NCBI GenBank assembly: GCA_032250585.1
Contig: JAVVFH010000045.1
Coordinates: forward strand, 1-17,856
DNA: 17,856 nucleotides
Direction of reading: 5' to 3'
Origin: JAVVFH01 sp032250585
GTDB taxonomy: Bacteria > Pseudomonadota > Gammaproteobacteria > Xanthomonadales > SZUA-36
Shown: one piece after another, positions 1-7,204 of the stretch
Position numbering within the stretch: position 1 is the first letter of the stretch
How the letters are laid out: each line of letters starts with the position of its first letter
The notes under the pieces: model-generated
Databases searched by the model: none
What the model saw: only the letters and a program-made list of their open reading frames with translations
What the model was told of the DNA's origin: nothing
Made by a program: the position numbers and the translations under genes

Positions 1-310
1 CGAGGGCTTCGAGCACCGATGAGTCAATGGACAACGGCACGTCGATCAGGGACTGGACGAGCTTGATGGCCTGGACCAGCAGCGCCGGTTCGTCCGCCAG
101 CGGGATGCCCGCGTTGACGTCCAGTACGTGCGCGCCGGCCGCGACCTGCGCCATCGCGTCTGCCTCGACGCGGCTGAAATCGCCTGCTTTCATTTCCTCG
201 GCCAGCAGGCGCCGGCCGGTGGGATTGATCCGCTCGCCGATGATGACGAAGGGGCTGTCGAAGCCGATGGTGACTTCTCTGCTGGCTGAACTGATTACGG
301 TATCGGTCAT
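1..310 (-). CDS. Pterin-binding (DHPS-like) methyltetrahydrofolate:corrinoid methyltransferase, N-terminal part
   Basis: The reading frame starts with ATG at 310 and runs off the left edge, so only about 103 residues are visible. They show the opening of a pterin-binding TIM barrel: GERINPTG at residues 25-32, DVNAG at 64-68 and SIDSS at 94-98, as in the dihydropteroate synthase/MetH-pterin/AcsE/MtgA superfamily. In such clusters this enzyme moves the methyl group from the methylated corrinoid protein to tetrahydrofolate, giving 5-methyl-THF in the cytoplasm. The corrinoid protein, DUF1638 and MetF-like genes on the same strand favour this role over folate synthesis. A GAGG ribosome-binding site lies five bases before the ATG. 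Two copies of a 13-bp repeat lie in its leader. The exact subfamily cannot be decided from this fragment. Confidence 0.85.
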   Translation of the reverse strand, partial: MTDTVISSASREVTIGFDSPFVIIGERINPTGRRLLAEEMKAGDFSRVEADAMAQVAAGAHVLDVNAGIPLADEPALLVQAIKLVQSLIDVPLSIDSSVLEAL

Positions 311-323
311 GATTACCTCAATG

Positions 324-370
324 GGGGTCAGAGTACGTATTGGACGCTGGCTGAATCGGGGTCAGAGTAC
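324..370. repeat. Two direct copies of GGGGTCAGAGTAC
   Basis: The 13-mer GGGGTCAGAGTAC occurs at 324-336 and again at 358-370, a period of 34 bases. Both copies are preceded by AAT plus one variable base. The repeats sit in the roughly 100-bp gap between the 'virulence factor' gene and the pterin methyltransferase gene. From memory, GGGGTCAGAGT-type sequences recur between genes in many proteobacteria, often near REP-associated (Y1/IS200-like) transposases. No such transposase gene is in this window, so this may be a scar or a non-autonomous copy. Confidence 0.6.
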
Positions 371-411
371 CTGTTTCTTCGACAAATCCCGGGGAGAATT
401 AATCGCGAAAC

Positions 412-720
412 TCACTCCTGCTCCGCTGTAAGCCGGCCGCCGTTCTTGACCGCCGCTTCGAGCACCGCATCGGGAAATGCGGTTTCGAGGCGCGCGATTT
501 CCTCACCGACCAATGCTTCGAGTTCGCCCTCGCAGCGGCGGCTTTCACGCCGCCATTCCTCCAGATAAGCGTTGCTCGAGCCTTTTCCCGCGCGCATGGC
601 GGCGCGATCGATGCCAGCCGCGAAGCGCGGCGGCATTTCCTGCTTATGCCGGGCCCGGCCCTGCTGGCCGATCACCTGCGCGGGGATGTCCCGCCAGTAA
701 ATGGTGGTCAGTTTCGGCAT
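412..720 (-). CDS. Small 'virulence factor' family protein (PF13769-like)
   Basis: This is a 102-residue soluble protein beginning MPKLTTIYWRDIP, followed by a charged segment with AAMRAG and AYLEEWRR. That pattern matches the small family annotated as 'virulence factor' in proteobacteria. The name is historical. In my experience these proteins accompany corrinoid methyltransferase genes, and no biochemical role is established that I know of. The ATG at 720 was chosen because the family starts at MPKLT; an upstream start at 780 would add 20 unlike residues. The gene overlaps the end of the DUF1638 gene by 13 bases, so the two are probably translationally coupled. An accessory role in methyl transfer is inferred from context only. 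Confidence 0.7.
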   Translation of the reverse strand: MPKLTTIYWRDIPAQVIGQQGRARHKQEMPPRFAAGIDRAAMRAGKGSSNAYLEEWRRESRRCEGELEALVGEEIARLETAFPDAVLEAAVKNGGRLTAEQE

Positions 721-1346
721 GTCTGCACGCGCTCCAACTGCGGTTTCAGCACCAACGACAGGGGACCATCGCCGGGGCAATGGTAGTGATACTCGAGGCC
801 GAGATAATCGGCATGACCGCGCGCCATGCGCTGCAATTCCTCAGTGCCGGTCTGTGCGAGGTAGACGAGACGGCGGTAATTGCCGAAATACACGGGCATC
901 AAATGAGGAAGCCGATCCAGCCCTAGCCCCTGGACGATCAGCCGGTCGAAATGGCGAACCAGAAAGTCGGTCAGGTAGAAGCTGCCAGGCTCCGCGTCCG
1001 CCAGGCGGTGAAACAGCTCGCTGCCGGCGAAAAACTCGTAGCAATGGGCGCCGGGGATTCGCTCCACGTCGTACTCGGCCAGCACCTTGTCGAGCAAGCC
1101 GCCGGTGCCGCAGTCGGCATAAGCAACGAAAATGCGTTCGAAAGCATCCCGATTGGCTTCGATCTTGGCGCGCACGGCTGCCGGAATCCGCTCGGGCCGG
1201 TTGTGGAGGTCCGCTGGCAGGCACTGGATCGCCACGTGGTCCCAACCGTTCACGGTGCGGATACGGACCAGTTCACGGGCAATCGCGCCGCAGGCGATCA
1301 GCAGCACTTTGCGGCCTGCAGCCGGCTGTTCAGGCGTGGGAATCAT
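708..1346 (-). CDS. DUF1638 family protein
   Basis: This 212-residue protein matches the DUF1638 family. Recognisable parts are the opening LLIACGAIARELV around residues 15-27, LPADLHNRPERIP at 43-55, YADCGTGG at 76-83 and HCYEFFAG at 101-108. Cysteines at 19, 42, 79 and 102 and His48 are candidates for metal or thiolate chemistry. No signal peptide or membrane segment is seen. DUF1638 genes are often found beside MttB-type methyltransferase and corrinoid genes, and this one follows the corrinoid gene by 48 bases. Its function is unknown; a role in activating or maintaining the corrinoid protein is a reasonable but untested guess. The ribosome-binding site before the ATG at 1346 is weak. Confidence 0.75.
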   Translation of the reverse strand: MIPTPEQPAAGRKVLLIACGAIARELVRIRTVNGWDHVAIQCLPADLHNRPERIPAAVRAKIEANRDAFERIFVAYADCGTGGLLDKVLAEYDVERIPGAHCYEFFAGSELFHRLADAEPGSFYLTDFLVRHFDRLIVQGLGLDRLPHLMPVYFGNYRRLVYLAQTGTEELQRMARGHADYLGLEYHYHCPGDGPLSLVLKPQLERVQTCRN

Positions 1347-1394
1347 GGCCTGGCATGCTCGAAAATGATTCGCTGATCCCGGTTTTTCATGGAC

Positions 1395-2090
1395 TCAGGA
1401 GGCTTTGAGCACCAGTTGCTTGGCGATTTCGACCGCCGTCGCAGCATCGCGGCAGTAAGCATCGGCACCGACGGCTTCGCCGAACTCCTCGTTCAGTGGG
1501 GCGCCGCCGACCAGTACAATGTAATCATCACGGATCCCACGCTCTTTCATCGTGTCGATCACCACTTTCATGTACGGCATGGTGGTCGTCAACAGGGCCG
1601 ACATGCCCAGGATGGTCGCCTCGTGTTCTTCGATCGCCGCAATGTAGGTATCGGCTTCAACGTTGATGCCCAGGTCGACCACCTCGAAACCGGCGCCTTC
1701 CATCATCATGCCGACCAGATTCTTGCCGATGTCGTGGATGTCGCCCTTGACCGTGCCCACCACCATCTTGCCGATCGGCTTGGCGCCCGTATCGGCCAGG
1801 ATGGGTTTGAGCAGTGCCATGCCGGCTTTCATGGAGTTGGCGGACATCAGTACCTCGGGCACGAACAAAATGCCGTCGCGAAAATCGACGCCGACGATGG
1901 TCATACCCGCCACCAGTGCCTCTTCCAGGACGCGTGTGGCCTCCCAGCCACGGTCGAGCAGAATCTGCGTGCCTTCGGCCACTTCCTCGGCCAGCCCGTC
2001 GTAAAGGTCGTCGTGCATTTGCTCGACCAATTCGTCGTCCGGCAGTTCCGAGAGGATGATGTCTTCTTCGTCGTCGTATTGATCCGTCAT
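1395..2090 (-). CDS. Corrinoid (B12-binding) methyl-carrier protein, MtbC/MttC-like
   Basis: This 231-residue protein has the two-domain layout of dimethylamine/trimethylamine-type corrinoid proteins. An acidic N-terminal extension and a helical cap domain cover about residues 15-100, with VPEVLMSANSMKAGM near 78-91. A Rossmann-like B12-binding domain follows with GDIHDIGKN at 116-124, where His119 is the expected lower cobalt ligand; SALLTTTM at 165-172 and GGAPLN at 195-200 complete the signature. Its role is to accept a methyl group from an MttB-type enzyme and pass it to the pterin-dependent partner. The acidic start (MTDQYDDEED) is unusual but has no stop or shift. It lies between the shortened MttB-like gene and DUF1638, with a 167-bp leader upstream. 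Confidence 0.92.
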   Translation of the reverse strand: MTDQYDDEEDIILSELPDDELVEQMHDDLYDGLAEEVAEGTQILLDRGWEATRVLEEALVAGMTIVGVDFRDGILFVPEVLMSANSMKAGMALLKPILADTGAKPIGKMVVGTVKGDIHDIGKNLVGMMMEGAGFEVVDLGINVEADTYIAAIEEHEATILGMSALLTTTMPYMKVVIDTMKERGIRDDYIVLVGGAPLNEEFGEAVGADAYCRDAATAVEIAKQLVLKAS

Positions 2091-2257
2091 CAGCTTGCAA
2101 GCCTCATTTCATGAATAACCCGAGCTTTTTTGTCAGCTCATATCGTCTCGCATCCCGGCCTGCCCGGAACAGCCGGATGGCTTTTCGTCCCGCGTCAGAC
2201 CGTGAAGCGCCCTTTGTACATTACCCGGCATGGCCTTGTCGATGATTCCGCGACGGC
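2091..2257. other. Leader between mttB-like remnant and corrinoid gene; no gene seen
   Basis: This is the longest gap inside the minus-strand gene train. On the minus strand it holds a possible ribosome-binding site (TGAGGC), a 10-bp palindrome GCTTGCAAGC at 2093-2102 next to the ATG at 2090, and a short GAGCT/AGCTC inverted repeat at 2122-2139. I found no convincing promoter, terminator or cobalamin riboswitch. The gap may include remains of the C-terminal coding part of the shortened methyltransferase gene, but no frame through it gives recognisable family sequence. Confidence 0.4.
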
Positions 2258-2923
2258 TTACCAGCGCCCGCTGCCGGCCTGCATGTGCTCGCGCGGCAGC
2301 CTGATCGGGAAACGCCGGCGAATTTTCGCATCAATCGTGGGATACTCGTATTCACTGCGCATCAACTCCAGAGTCTGACGGGTGCGCAGAAAATGGCTAT
2401 CGCCATGCACCACTTGTTTGATTACCTCGAACGACAGCGTTTCCTCGTTTACCTCGATACCCCGCACGGAGCGCAGCACAGCGCCCAACAGATCGTTGTC
2501 GATGACCAGCGATTCGAAGGACAGCGCCATCAGGCTGCCAAGCATGCCGGCCGCTTCAGAAACGTTATTGCAGCCGGCCTGCGCCGCCAGCGCGATGGCC
2601 AGTGCTTTTTCGTAGCCGGCCTGGTAATCGGGTGTTTTCGCGTCGGTCATGCCTGCGCCCACCGAACTTGGCACGCCGTAAAAATTAAGCATCTGGGCGG
2701 CCGTCGCCGCGACCACCGCCTCCTCGCCGGAACCGGAGCCGAATTCGGTGGCCACCACCAGGCGCGACAAGGCATGAATGTTGTCCATTCGATCCACCAG
2801 GCGCGCGGTATCGTATAGGTCGGCAAGCGTCGAAGGCCGGTAATGGCCGCCGACGTGGCCGGGACGGATGGTAGACACGGCGGGGGGACCATCGTCCCGG
2901 CGGCTTTTTCGGCCTCTACGCAT
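2258..2923 (-). CDS. Internally deleted MttB-family (trimethylamine/betaine-type) methyltransferase, open frame
   Basis: Full-length MttB-family proteins have roughly 480-520 residues; this frame has 221. Residues 1-29 resemble the family's basic N-terminus (MRRGRKSRRDDG, then GGHYRP). Residues 30-58 match the segment RPSTLADLYDTARLVDRMDNIH, normally about 100 residues further on. Residues 62-194 match the C-terminal barrel half: SGSGEEAVVAATAAQ, GVPSSVGAGMTDAKTPD, AGYEKALA, ESLVIDNDLLGAVLRSVRGI and QTLELMRSEYEYP. The last stretch, with RRRFPIRLP, looks like the extreme C-terminus and suggests a third join. No stop or frameshift interrupts the frame. The ATG at 2923 lies one base after the metF-like stop codon, as expected for coupled translation. 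Loss of much of the TIM barrel makes methyltransferase activity doubtful, so this is either a decaying gene or a short protein kept for another purpose. The visible sequence resembles the non-pyrrolysine branch, which includes glycine betaine methyltransferase MtgB. Confidence 0.75.
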   Translation of the reverse strand: MRRGRKSRRDDGPPAVSTIRPGHVGGHYRPSTLADLYDTARLVDRMDNIHALSRLVVATEFGSGSGEEAVVAATAAQMLNFYGVPSSVGAGMTDAKTPDYQAGYEKALAIALAAQAGCNNVSEAAGMLGSLMALSFESLVIDNDLLGAVLRSVRGIEVNEETLSFEVIKQVVHGDSHFLRTRQTLELMRSEYEYPTIDAKIRRRFPIRLPREHMQAGSGRW

Positions 2924-2924
2924 G

Positions 2925-3788
2925 CTATCCGCCGACGAGCCGGGCCGCGGTCTGTGTCCGCCAGCGCTCGGTGTGTTCCACATTGTTGAAGCTGAACAGA
3001 TGGAAGCCGCGAATATCGAGCGCCGGATCGCCCAGGTGCGGCTGCAGGCCGGCCAGCAGGTCGTCGGGCTGATAAGGTTTGGCGCTGATGAGCTTGCGCA
3101 CCAGGCCTTTCTGCTTTTTCAGCACCTGCAAAGACTGCCCTACCCCGATGCGCATCGACAGCGAGAGCAGCTTCGGCAACTCGGCGACGCCCGGCAGCCC
3201 GAACCAGGCCGGCAGGGTCACGCCTTCGCTTCGGACGCGCCGCAGCCAATCGATCAGGGCCATCGGATCGAAGCACATCTGGGTGACCATGTAGGTCGCA
3301 AACTGCTGCTTATCCTTCAAAAGCCGCATCAACTCGACGTTCGTCAGCAGCGGATGGCCTTCCGGGTGAGCGGCGACACCGATGTCCTCGATGTCGTGAC
3401 CGATCTCAGCCATCGCGCGCAACAATTCCAGCGAACCCGGATAGATGCCCGCGGCCTCGGCCGCGTCGCCGCCTGGCACGAAGATGCTTTCCACCCGGGC
3501 GTCGGACAGACGCGCCATTATTTCGCGGAGATGACCCTGATCGCGCACCAGTCGCGCGGCGATATGCGGAATCAGTTTCAGCTGCCGTTCCTCCGGAAGC
3601 GCCCGCAGCTGTTCGACCAGTTCCAGCGTCGGCTCCAGCCCGTTGACCGGCGAACAGGTGATGGAAAGGTAGGAATGGCGTGGCAGATGGACCAACCTGT
3701 CCAGAATCGTACGGGTCGGTATAACCTCCAGGTAAGCCTGTCGCATCAGGCCCGCCATAATGCTTCCTTTATCGTCGTGCGTCGTCAT
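2925..3788 (-). CDS. Methylenetetrahydrofolate reductase-like protein (MetF family, short form)
   Basis: This 287-residue protein has the MetF-type flavin TIM-barrel signatures: ITCSPVNGLEPTLELVEQL near the start, GGDAAEAAG in the middle, GVAAHPEGHP (usually GYPEGHP), TQMCFD and WFGLPGV, and FHLFSFNN near the end. It is as short as the MetF variants linked to corrinoid methyl transfer. There it would oxidise 5-methyl-THF to 5,10-methylene-THF, or run the reverse reaction, in the cytoplasm. The ATG at 3788 was chosen because AGGAG stands seven bases upstream; the frame extends to 3971 but that part lies inside the Rieske gene. It starts 29 bases after that gene and ends one base before the shortened methyltransferase start. 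Confidence 0.85.
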   Translation of the reverse strand: MTTHDDKGSIMAGLMRQAYLEVIPTRTILDRLVHLPRHSYLSITCSPVNGLEPTLELVEQLRALPEERQLKLIPHIAARLVRDQGHLREIMARLSDARVESIFVPGGDAAEAAGIYPGSLELLRAMAEIGHDIEDIGVAAHPEGHPLLTNVELMRLLKDKQQFATYMVTQMCFDPMALIDWLRRVRSEGVTLPAWFGLPGVAELPKLLSLSMRIGVGQSLQVLKKQKGLVRKLISAKPYQPDDLLAGLQPHLGDPALDIRGFHLFSFNNVEHTERWRTQTAARLVGG

Positions 3789-3817
3789 GCCCGTTCTCCT
3801 GCAAATGTTCCGAACGT

Positions 3818-5014
3818 TTACTTGACGGCCTCGAGGTACCATTCGAGGAACTTCCAGGTGTAATCTTCCATGTGTGAATATGGACCGGGCTCGTAATACC
3901 GGGATTTCACGCCCTGCTGATTGCGCTCGATTATGGCCTTGTCCGCATCGGTGGTCACGTCCCACAGCCAAGTCAGGCGGTCGCGGTCGTAATCCCGCCC
4001 TTCCACGGCGTCACCGCGCACCAGCCAGCTGATGTCGCAATCCGCGGTCTGGCGGCTGAGCGGTGTGAAACGGTAGATGACGACGTGATCGCAATACATC
4101 AGGCCGAAGGTGACCGGCCCGATCTGCAAATCCGTAGCGCCGCCGTCGTATTCCGTGATGTTACCCATCAGCGGCGCCACGGGGCCGCCGTCTTCGCTGC
4201 CCGTCACGTGTCCGCGTATCAGCGGATAACGGTCATAGGAAAAATCCGCGCCGAAACCGCGTGCGTCCAGATAGACCTCGTTCACCACCTTTTCGCTGAG
4301 CCCGCAGGCTTTTGCCCGTGCCATCACCTTCCGACCCAACTCGGAGTCGCGCATCTGCGGCTGCGCGATCGAATGCCCCCTCGAATACTCGGGGTGAGCC
4401 GGTGCACAGTGATAACACTCGCAGTAATTTTCCACGCCGAGCTTCCAGTTTGCAGCGATCACATAGCTCTGGCGGTGGGCCACTTTGGCGTTTTCCAGGC
4501 CGTAAGGACGCAACACCTCGGACAAGCCGTCGCGAACCGGCTCGAAGGCTGCGGGCTGATCCGCGAAATTCACGAAAATCATGCCGTCCAGTCGTTCCAC
4601 ACTGATCCGCTTCAGGCCGATACCTGTCTTGTCGAAATCGTCGCCCATATGGGCGGCCGCGCGAAGTTTGCCTTCCAGGTCATAGGTCCAGCCGTGGTAT
4701 GGGCAGGTGAGTCGCTTCGAGCAGCCGCTGGGCTGCACGCAGACCCGCGAACCGCGATGGCGGCAGACGTTGACCAGCGCGTTCACCTGGTCTGCCGCGC
4801 TGCGAACTACGATCACCGACTCTTCCGCGAATTTGAACAAAAACCAGTCACCCACATTGGGAATTTCGCTTTGGTGGCCCGCGTAGAGCCAGGAGCGCAG
4901 AAAAATCCGCTCAATGTCCCGCTCGTAGATATCCGCATCCAGGTAGAAAGGCTGCTCGAGCGAGTAATGGGGTCGCTGGTCGGCTGCCAGCCGTGTAATT
5001 TCTTCTGCTTTCAC
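3818..5014 (-). CDS. Rieske non-heme iron oxygenase alpha subunit, GbcA-like
   Basis: This is a 398-residue ring-hydroxylating-type oxygenase, normal length for the family. The Rieske [2Fe-2S] motif is CRH at 84-86 and CPYH at 104-107. The mononuclear iron site shows ENYCECYHCAPAH around 195-207, with His202 and His207 as ligands; Asp358 in the C-terminal TTDADKAI segment is the likely third. The best family match from memory is GbcA/stachydrine-demethylase type, which removes N-methyl groups from quaternary amines as formaldehyde. Neighbouring methyl-transfer genes support that reading over aromatic oxidation. No ferredoxin-reductase partner (GbcB type) is present here. It starts with GTG at 5014, with AGGGA upstream. 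Confidence 0.85.
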   Translation of the reverse strand: MKAEEITRLAADQRPHYSLEQPFYLDADIYERDIERIFLRSWLYAGHQSEIPNVGDWFLFKFAEESVIVVRSAADQVNALVNVCRHRGSRVCVQPSGCSKRLTCPYHGWTYDLEGKLRAAAHMGDDFDKTGIGLKRISVERLDGMIFVNFADQPAAFEPVRDGLSEVLRPYGLENAKVAHRQSYVIAANWKLGVENYCECYHCAPAHPEYSRGHSIAQPQMRDSELGRKVMARAKACGLSEKVVNEVYLDARGFGADFSYDRYPLIRGHVTGSEDGGPVAPLMGNITEYDGGATDLQIGPVTFGLMYCDHVVIYRFTPLSRQTADCDISWLVRGDAVEGRDYDRDRLTWLWDVTTDADKAIIERNQQGVKSRYYEPGPYSHMEDYTWKFLEWYLEAVK

Positions 5015-5052
5015 GTCGTGTTTCCCTATTTCCTGATTGGGTCTTTGAAAAG

Positions 5053-5459
5053 TCAGTTCGTTCCTGCCGTGAACACGGTTTCGCCTTCGGGCAGGGTTTC
5101 CAGCACCAGCACCTGGTCGATTTCGGTGGCCGGTATTTCGAACAGGTTCCGATCCAGCACCGGCAGGTTCAGCTTCATGATCCGGTCGTCGGGCATGCCC
5201 ACAGCGCCTGGAAACTGGCGGCCGTATCGAGCGCAGCGGAATTCGCCCAGGCGTTATGGGCGTCGGAAGACCGGCGCACGACCAGCCGCGTGGCGTCGAT
5301 CGAGCAGATACCGCCGTTGATCAGAATCAGCTCGGCGGATTCGGGCGTCGCCGCGGCTGGCGGGTCATCAGCCCGCTCGCTGCAAGCGGCTACCAGAATC
5401 TCGGCCGCGAGGCCCCGCATTTTTACGGGGTGGGTGCTTCCAGAGTCATTGGGTTTCAT
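5053..5459 (-). pseudogene. Remnant of a secreted YtcJ-like amidohydrolase, internally deleted and frameshifted
   Basis: Two frames join here. The first (5459-5175, 94 codons) has a lipoprotein-like start, with MRGLAAEI at residues 14-21 and lipobox VAAC ending at Cys26. AELILINGGICSIDATR at 42-58 matches the amidohydrolase N-terminal strand. Directly after comes VVRRSSDAHNAWANSAALD, normally about 100 residues further in YtcJ-like enzymes (compare RSSDGHSAWVNS). The second frame (ATG at 5178, stop at 5053, 41 codons) holds VLDRNLFEIPATEID, the hallmark C-terminal strand. The frames meet at an ATGA overlap, probably a one- or two-base shift near TGS. A full enzyme has about 550-600 residues, so roughly three quarters is missing, including the metal site. 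It lies five bases after the permease stop in the same gene train. Confidence 0.7.
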
Positions 5460-5464
5460 TTTAT

Positions 5465-6280
5465 TCAGCTCTCCCGCTGGGACGAGTGACCGGCGCGTGT
5501 CACCAGCGCCGCGGTCAGCACACCAAGCGTGACCAGCACGATGATGACGGTCGCCAACGCATTGATGTCGGGGGTCACGCCCAGTTTGACCTTGGAAAAA
5601 ATCAGCATCGGCAGCGTCGTTGCGCCGGGGCCGGAAACGAAGCTCGCGATCACCACATCATCGAGCGACAGCGTAAAGGCCAGCAACCAGCCGGCCACCA
5701 TCGCCGGCGCAATGGCCGGCACGGTGATATCGAAAAACACCCGCAGCGGCCGCCCGCCGAGGTCCATAGCCGCGTCTTCCAGCGATTCGTTCATGCCGCT
5801 GAGGCGCGAGCGGACGATGACGCTGACGTAGGCCAGCGAAAAAGTCGTGTGGGCGATGGTGATCGTCGTGGCGCCGCGACTGCCCGGCCAGCCAATCCAC
5901 TCGGCCAGCGAAATGAACAGGAACAGCAGGGAGATGCCGGTGATGATTTCCGGCATGACCAGGGGCGAGGTGACCATGCCGGTCAGCAGCGTACGCCCGC
6001 GAAATCGCCCGAGCCGATTGAGTGCCAACGCCGTCAGCGTCCCGAGAACCGTCGCCAGCGTCGCCGTTACGGCGGCCACCTGCAGGCTGAGCAGCGCAGC
6101 GGACAGGATTTCATCGCTTTCCAGCAGCGCCCGGTACCAGCGCAGGGAAAAGCCGCCCCAGAGCGTCACCAGGCGCGAATCGTTGAACGAGTAGAAAATC
6201 ACCGAAAGGATCGGTACGTACAGGAAAGCGTAGCCAAAGGCTACGATCGACAGCAGTGTCCGGGACCGTGGCCTGCTCAC
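5465..6280 (-). CDS. ABC transporter permease, PotI/PotC-like
   Basis: This 271-residue inner-membrane protein has about six hydrophobic segments, the first near residues 9-30. The EAA loop that docks with the ATPase is LEDAAMDLGG at 167-176. The start is taken as GTG at 6280, whose first bases overlap the upstream permease stop (GTGA), with a strong AGGAGGGAGG site just before. A longer frame to 6406 would run inside the upstream gene. It pairs with the PotH-like permease to form the channel of a polyamine-type importer. The substrate may be another small cation such as a quaternary amine, given the cluster. Confidence 0.92.
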   Translation of the reverse strand: MSRPRSRTLLSIVAFGYAFLYVPILSVIFYSFNDSRLVTLWGGFSLRWYRALLESDEILSAALLSLQVAAVTATLATVLGTLTALALNRLGRFRGRTLLTGMVTSPLVMPEIITGISLLFLFISLAEWIGWPGSRGATTITIAHTTFSLAYVSVIVRSRLSGMNESLEDAAMDLGGRPLRVFFDITVPAIAPAMVAGWLLAFTLSLDDVVIASFVSGPGATTLPMLIFSKVKLGVTPDINALATVIIVLVTLGVLTAALVTRAGHSSQRES

Positions 6281-7188
6281 GAGCCTCCCTCCTGCCGGGC
6301 CTGGATTTTCTGGAACCACATCATCGGCAACACAAGAATCAGCAGCAGCACGACGGACACCGCGGAAGCGACCGGCCAATCGCGATTGATGAAGAACTCG
6401 TCCCACAGCGCGCGGCCAATCATCAGCGTGTCGGCGCTTCCGAGCAGCGCCGGGATGATGTATTCACCGATGGCCGGGATGAACACCAGCAGCGAGCCGG
6501 CGAGAATGCCGGACATGGACAAAGGCAGCGTCACGTCCACGAATACGCGCCAGCGGCGCGCGCCCAGGTCGGCTGCGGCGTCCTGCAGATCGAGGTCCAG
6601 GCGCTCCAGGTTGGCGTACAGCGGCAGGATCATGAACGGCAGGTAGGAGTAGACAATGCCCAGGTAGACCGCAAAATCATTGTAGATGAGTGACAAAGGC
6701 TGATCGATGATGCCGATCGACAGCAGGAAATTGTTGATCAGCCCCTTGCTGCTCAACAGGCCGATCCAGGCATAAACCCGCAGCAGGAAGGATATCCAGA
6801 ACGGCAGAATGATCCCCAGCAGCAGCAGGTTGCGCCAGCGCGCCGGCTGGCGCGCGATGAAGTACGCGATCGGATAGCCCAGTAGCAGGCACAGCAGGGT
6901 GCTTATGGCCGCCATCTTGATCGAATTCAGATAGATCACGGCGTAGTAGGGATCACGAAACAGGAACAGGTAGTTATCCAGCGTCACCTGGATGCGCTCC
7001 AGTCCTGCCTGTGTCCAGTCGATCAGCGCCGTGAAGGGCGGCACGGCGACCAGCGGGTCGGCCAGGCTGATTTTGACGATGATCACGAAAGGCGCGAGGA
7101 AGAACAGCAGCAGCCAAAGGTACGGCACCGCCAGCGCCGTCCGCAGCCACTGCCTCCGCCCGTCCGATCTTCTCAGCTTGGTGAACAT
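6277..7188 (-). CDS. ABC transporter permease, PotH/PotB-like
   Basis: This 303-residue inner-membrane protein starts with a basic stretch (MFTKLRRSDGRRQW) and a first membrane helix around residues 18-40. It has a long periplasmic loop near 41-85, as is usual for PotH/PotB proteins, and further helices to the end. The EAA motif LQDAAADLGA with VFVDVTLPL lies at 201-223. The ATG at 7188 follows the ATPase stop by 16 bases. Its stop overlaps the PotI-like GTG start by a GTGA, indicating coupled production of the two channel subunits. Confidence 0.92.
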   Translation of the reverse strand: MFTKLRRSDGRRQWLRTALAVPYLWLLLFFLAPFVIIVKISLADPLVAVPPFTALIDWTQAGLERIQVTLDNYLFLFRDPYYAVIYLNSIKMAAISTLLCLLLGYPIAYFIARQPARWRNLLLLGIILPFWISFLLRVYAWIGLLSSKGLINNFLLSIGIIDQPLSLIYNDFAVYLGIVYSYLPFMILPLYANLERLDLDLQDAAADLGARRWRVFVDVTLPLSMSGILAGSLLVFIPAIGEYIIPALLGSADTLMIGRALWDEFFINRDWPVASAVSVVLLLILVLPMMWFQKIQARQEGGS

Positions 7189-7204
7189 GGGCTTTTCCCG
7201 GTCC

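Noticed and set aside
2122..2139. GAGCT/AGCTC inverted repeat with a T run, possible terminator
   Set aside because: The stem has only five pairs and, read on the minus strand, the run is A within the loop and not a U tail after the stem.
2091..2257. Possible cobalamin riboswitch before the corrinoid gene
   Set aside because: The gap is short and I found no B12-box-like sequence or matching stem pattern.
5176..5178. ATG of the 41-codon second frame at 5178 as a separate small gene
   Set aside because: Its sequence is the C-terminal strand of the same amidohydrolase whose N-terminus lies just upstream, so a frameshifted remnant explains it better than an independent gene.
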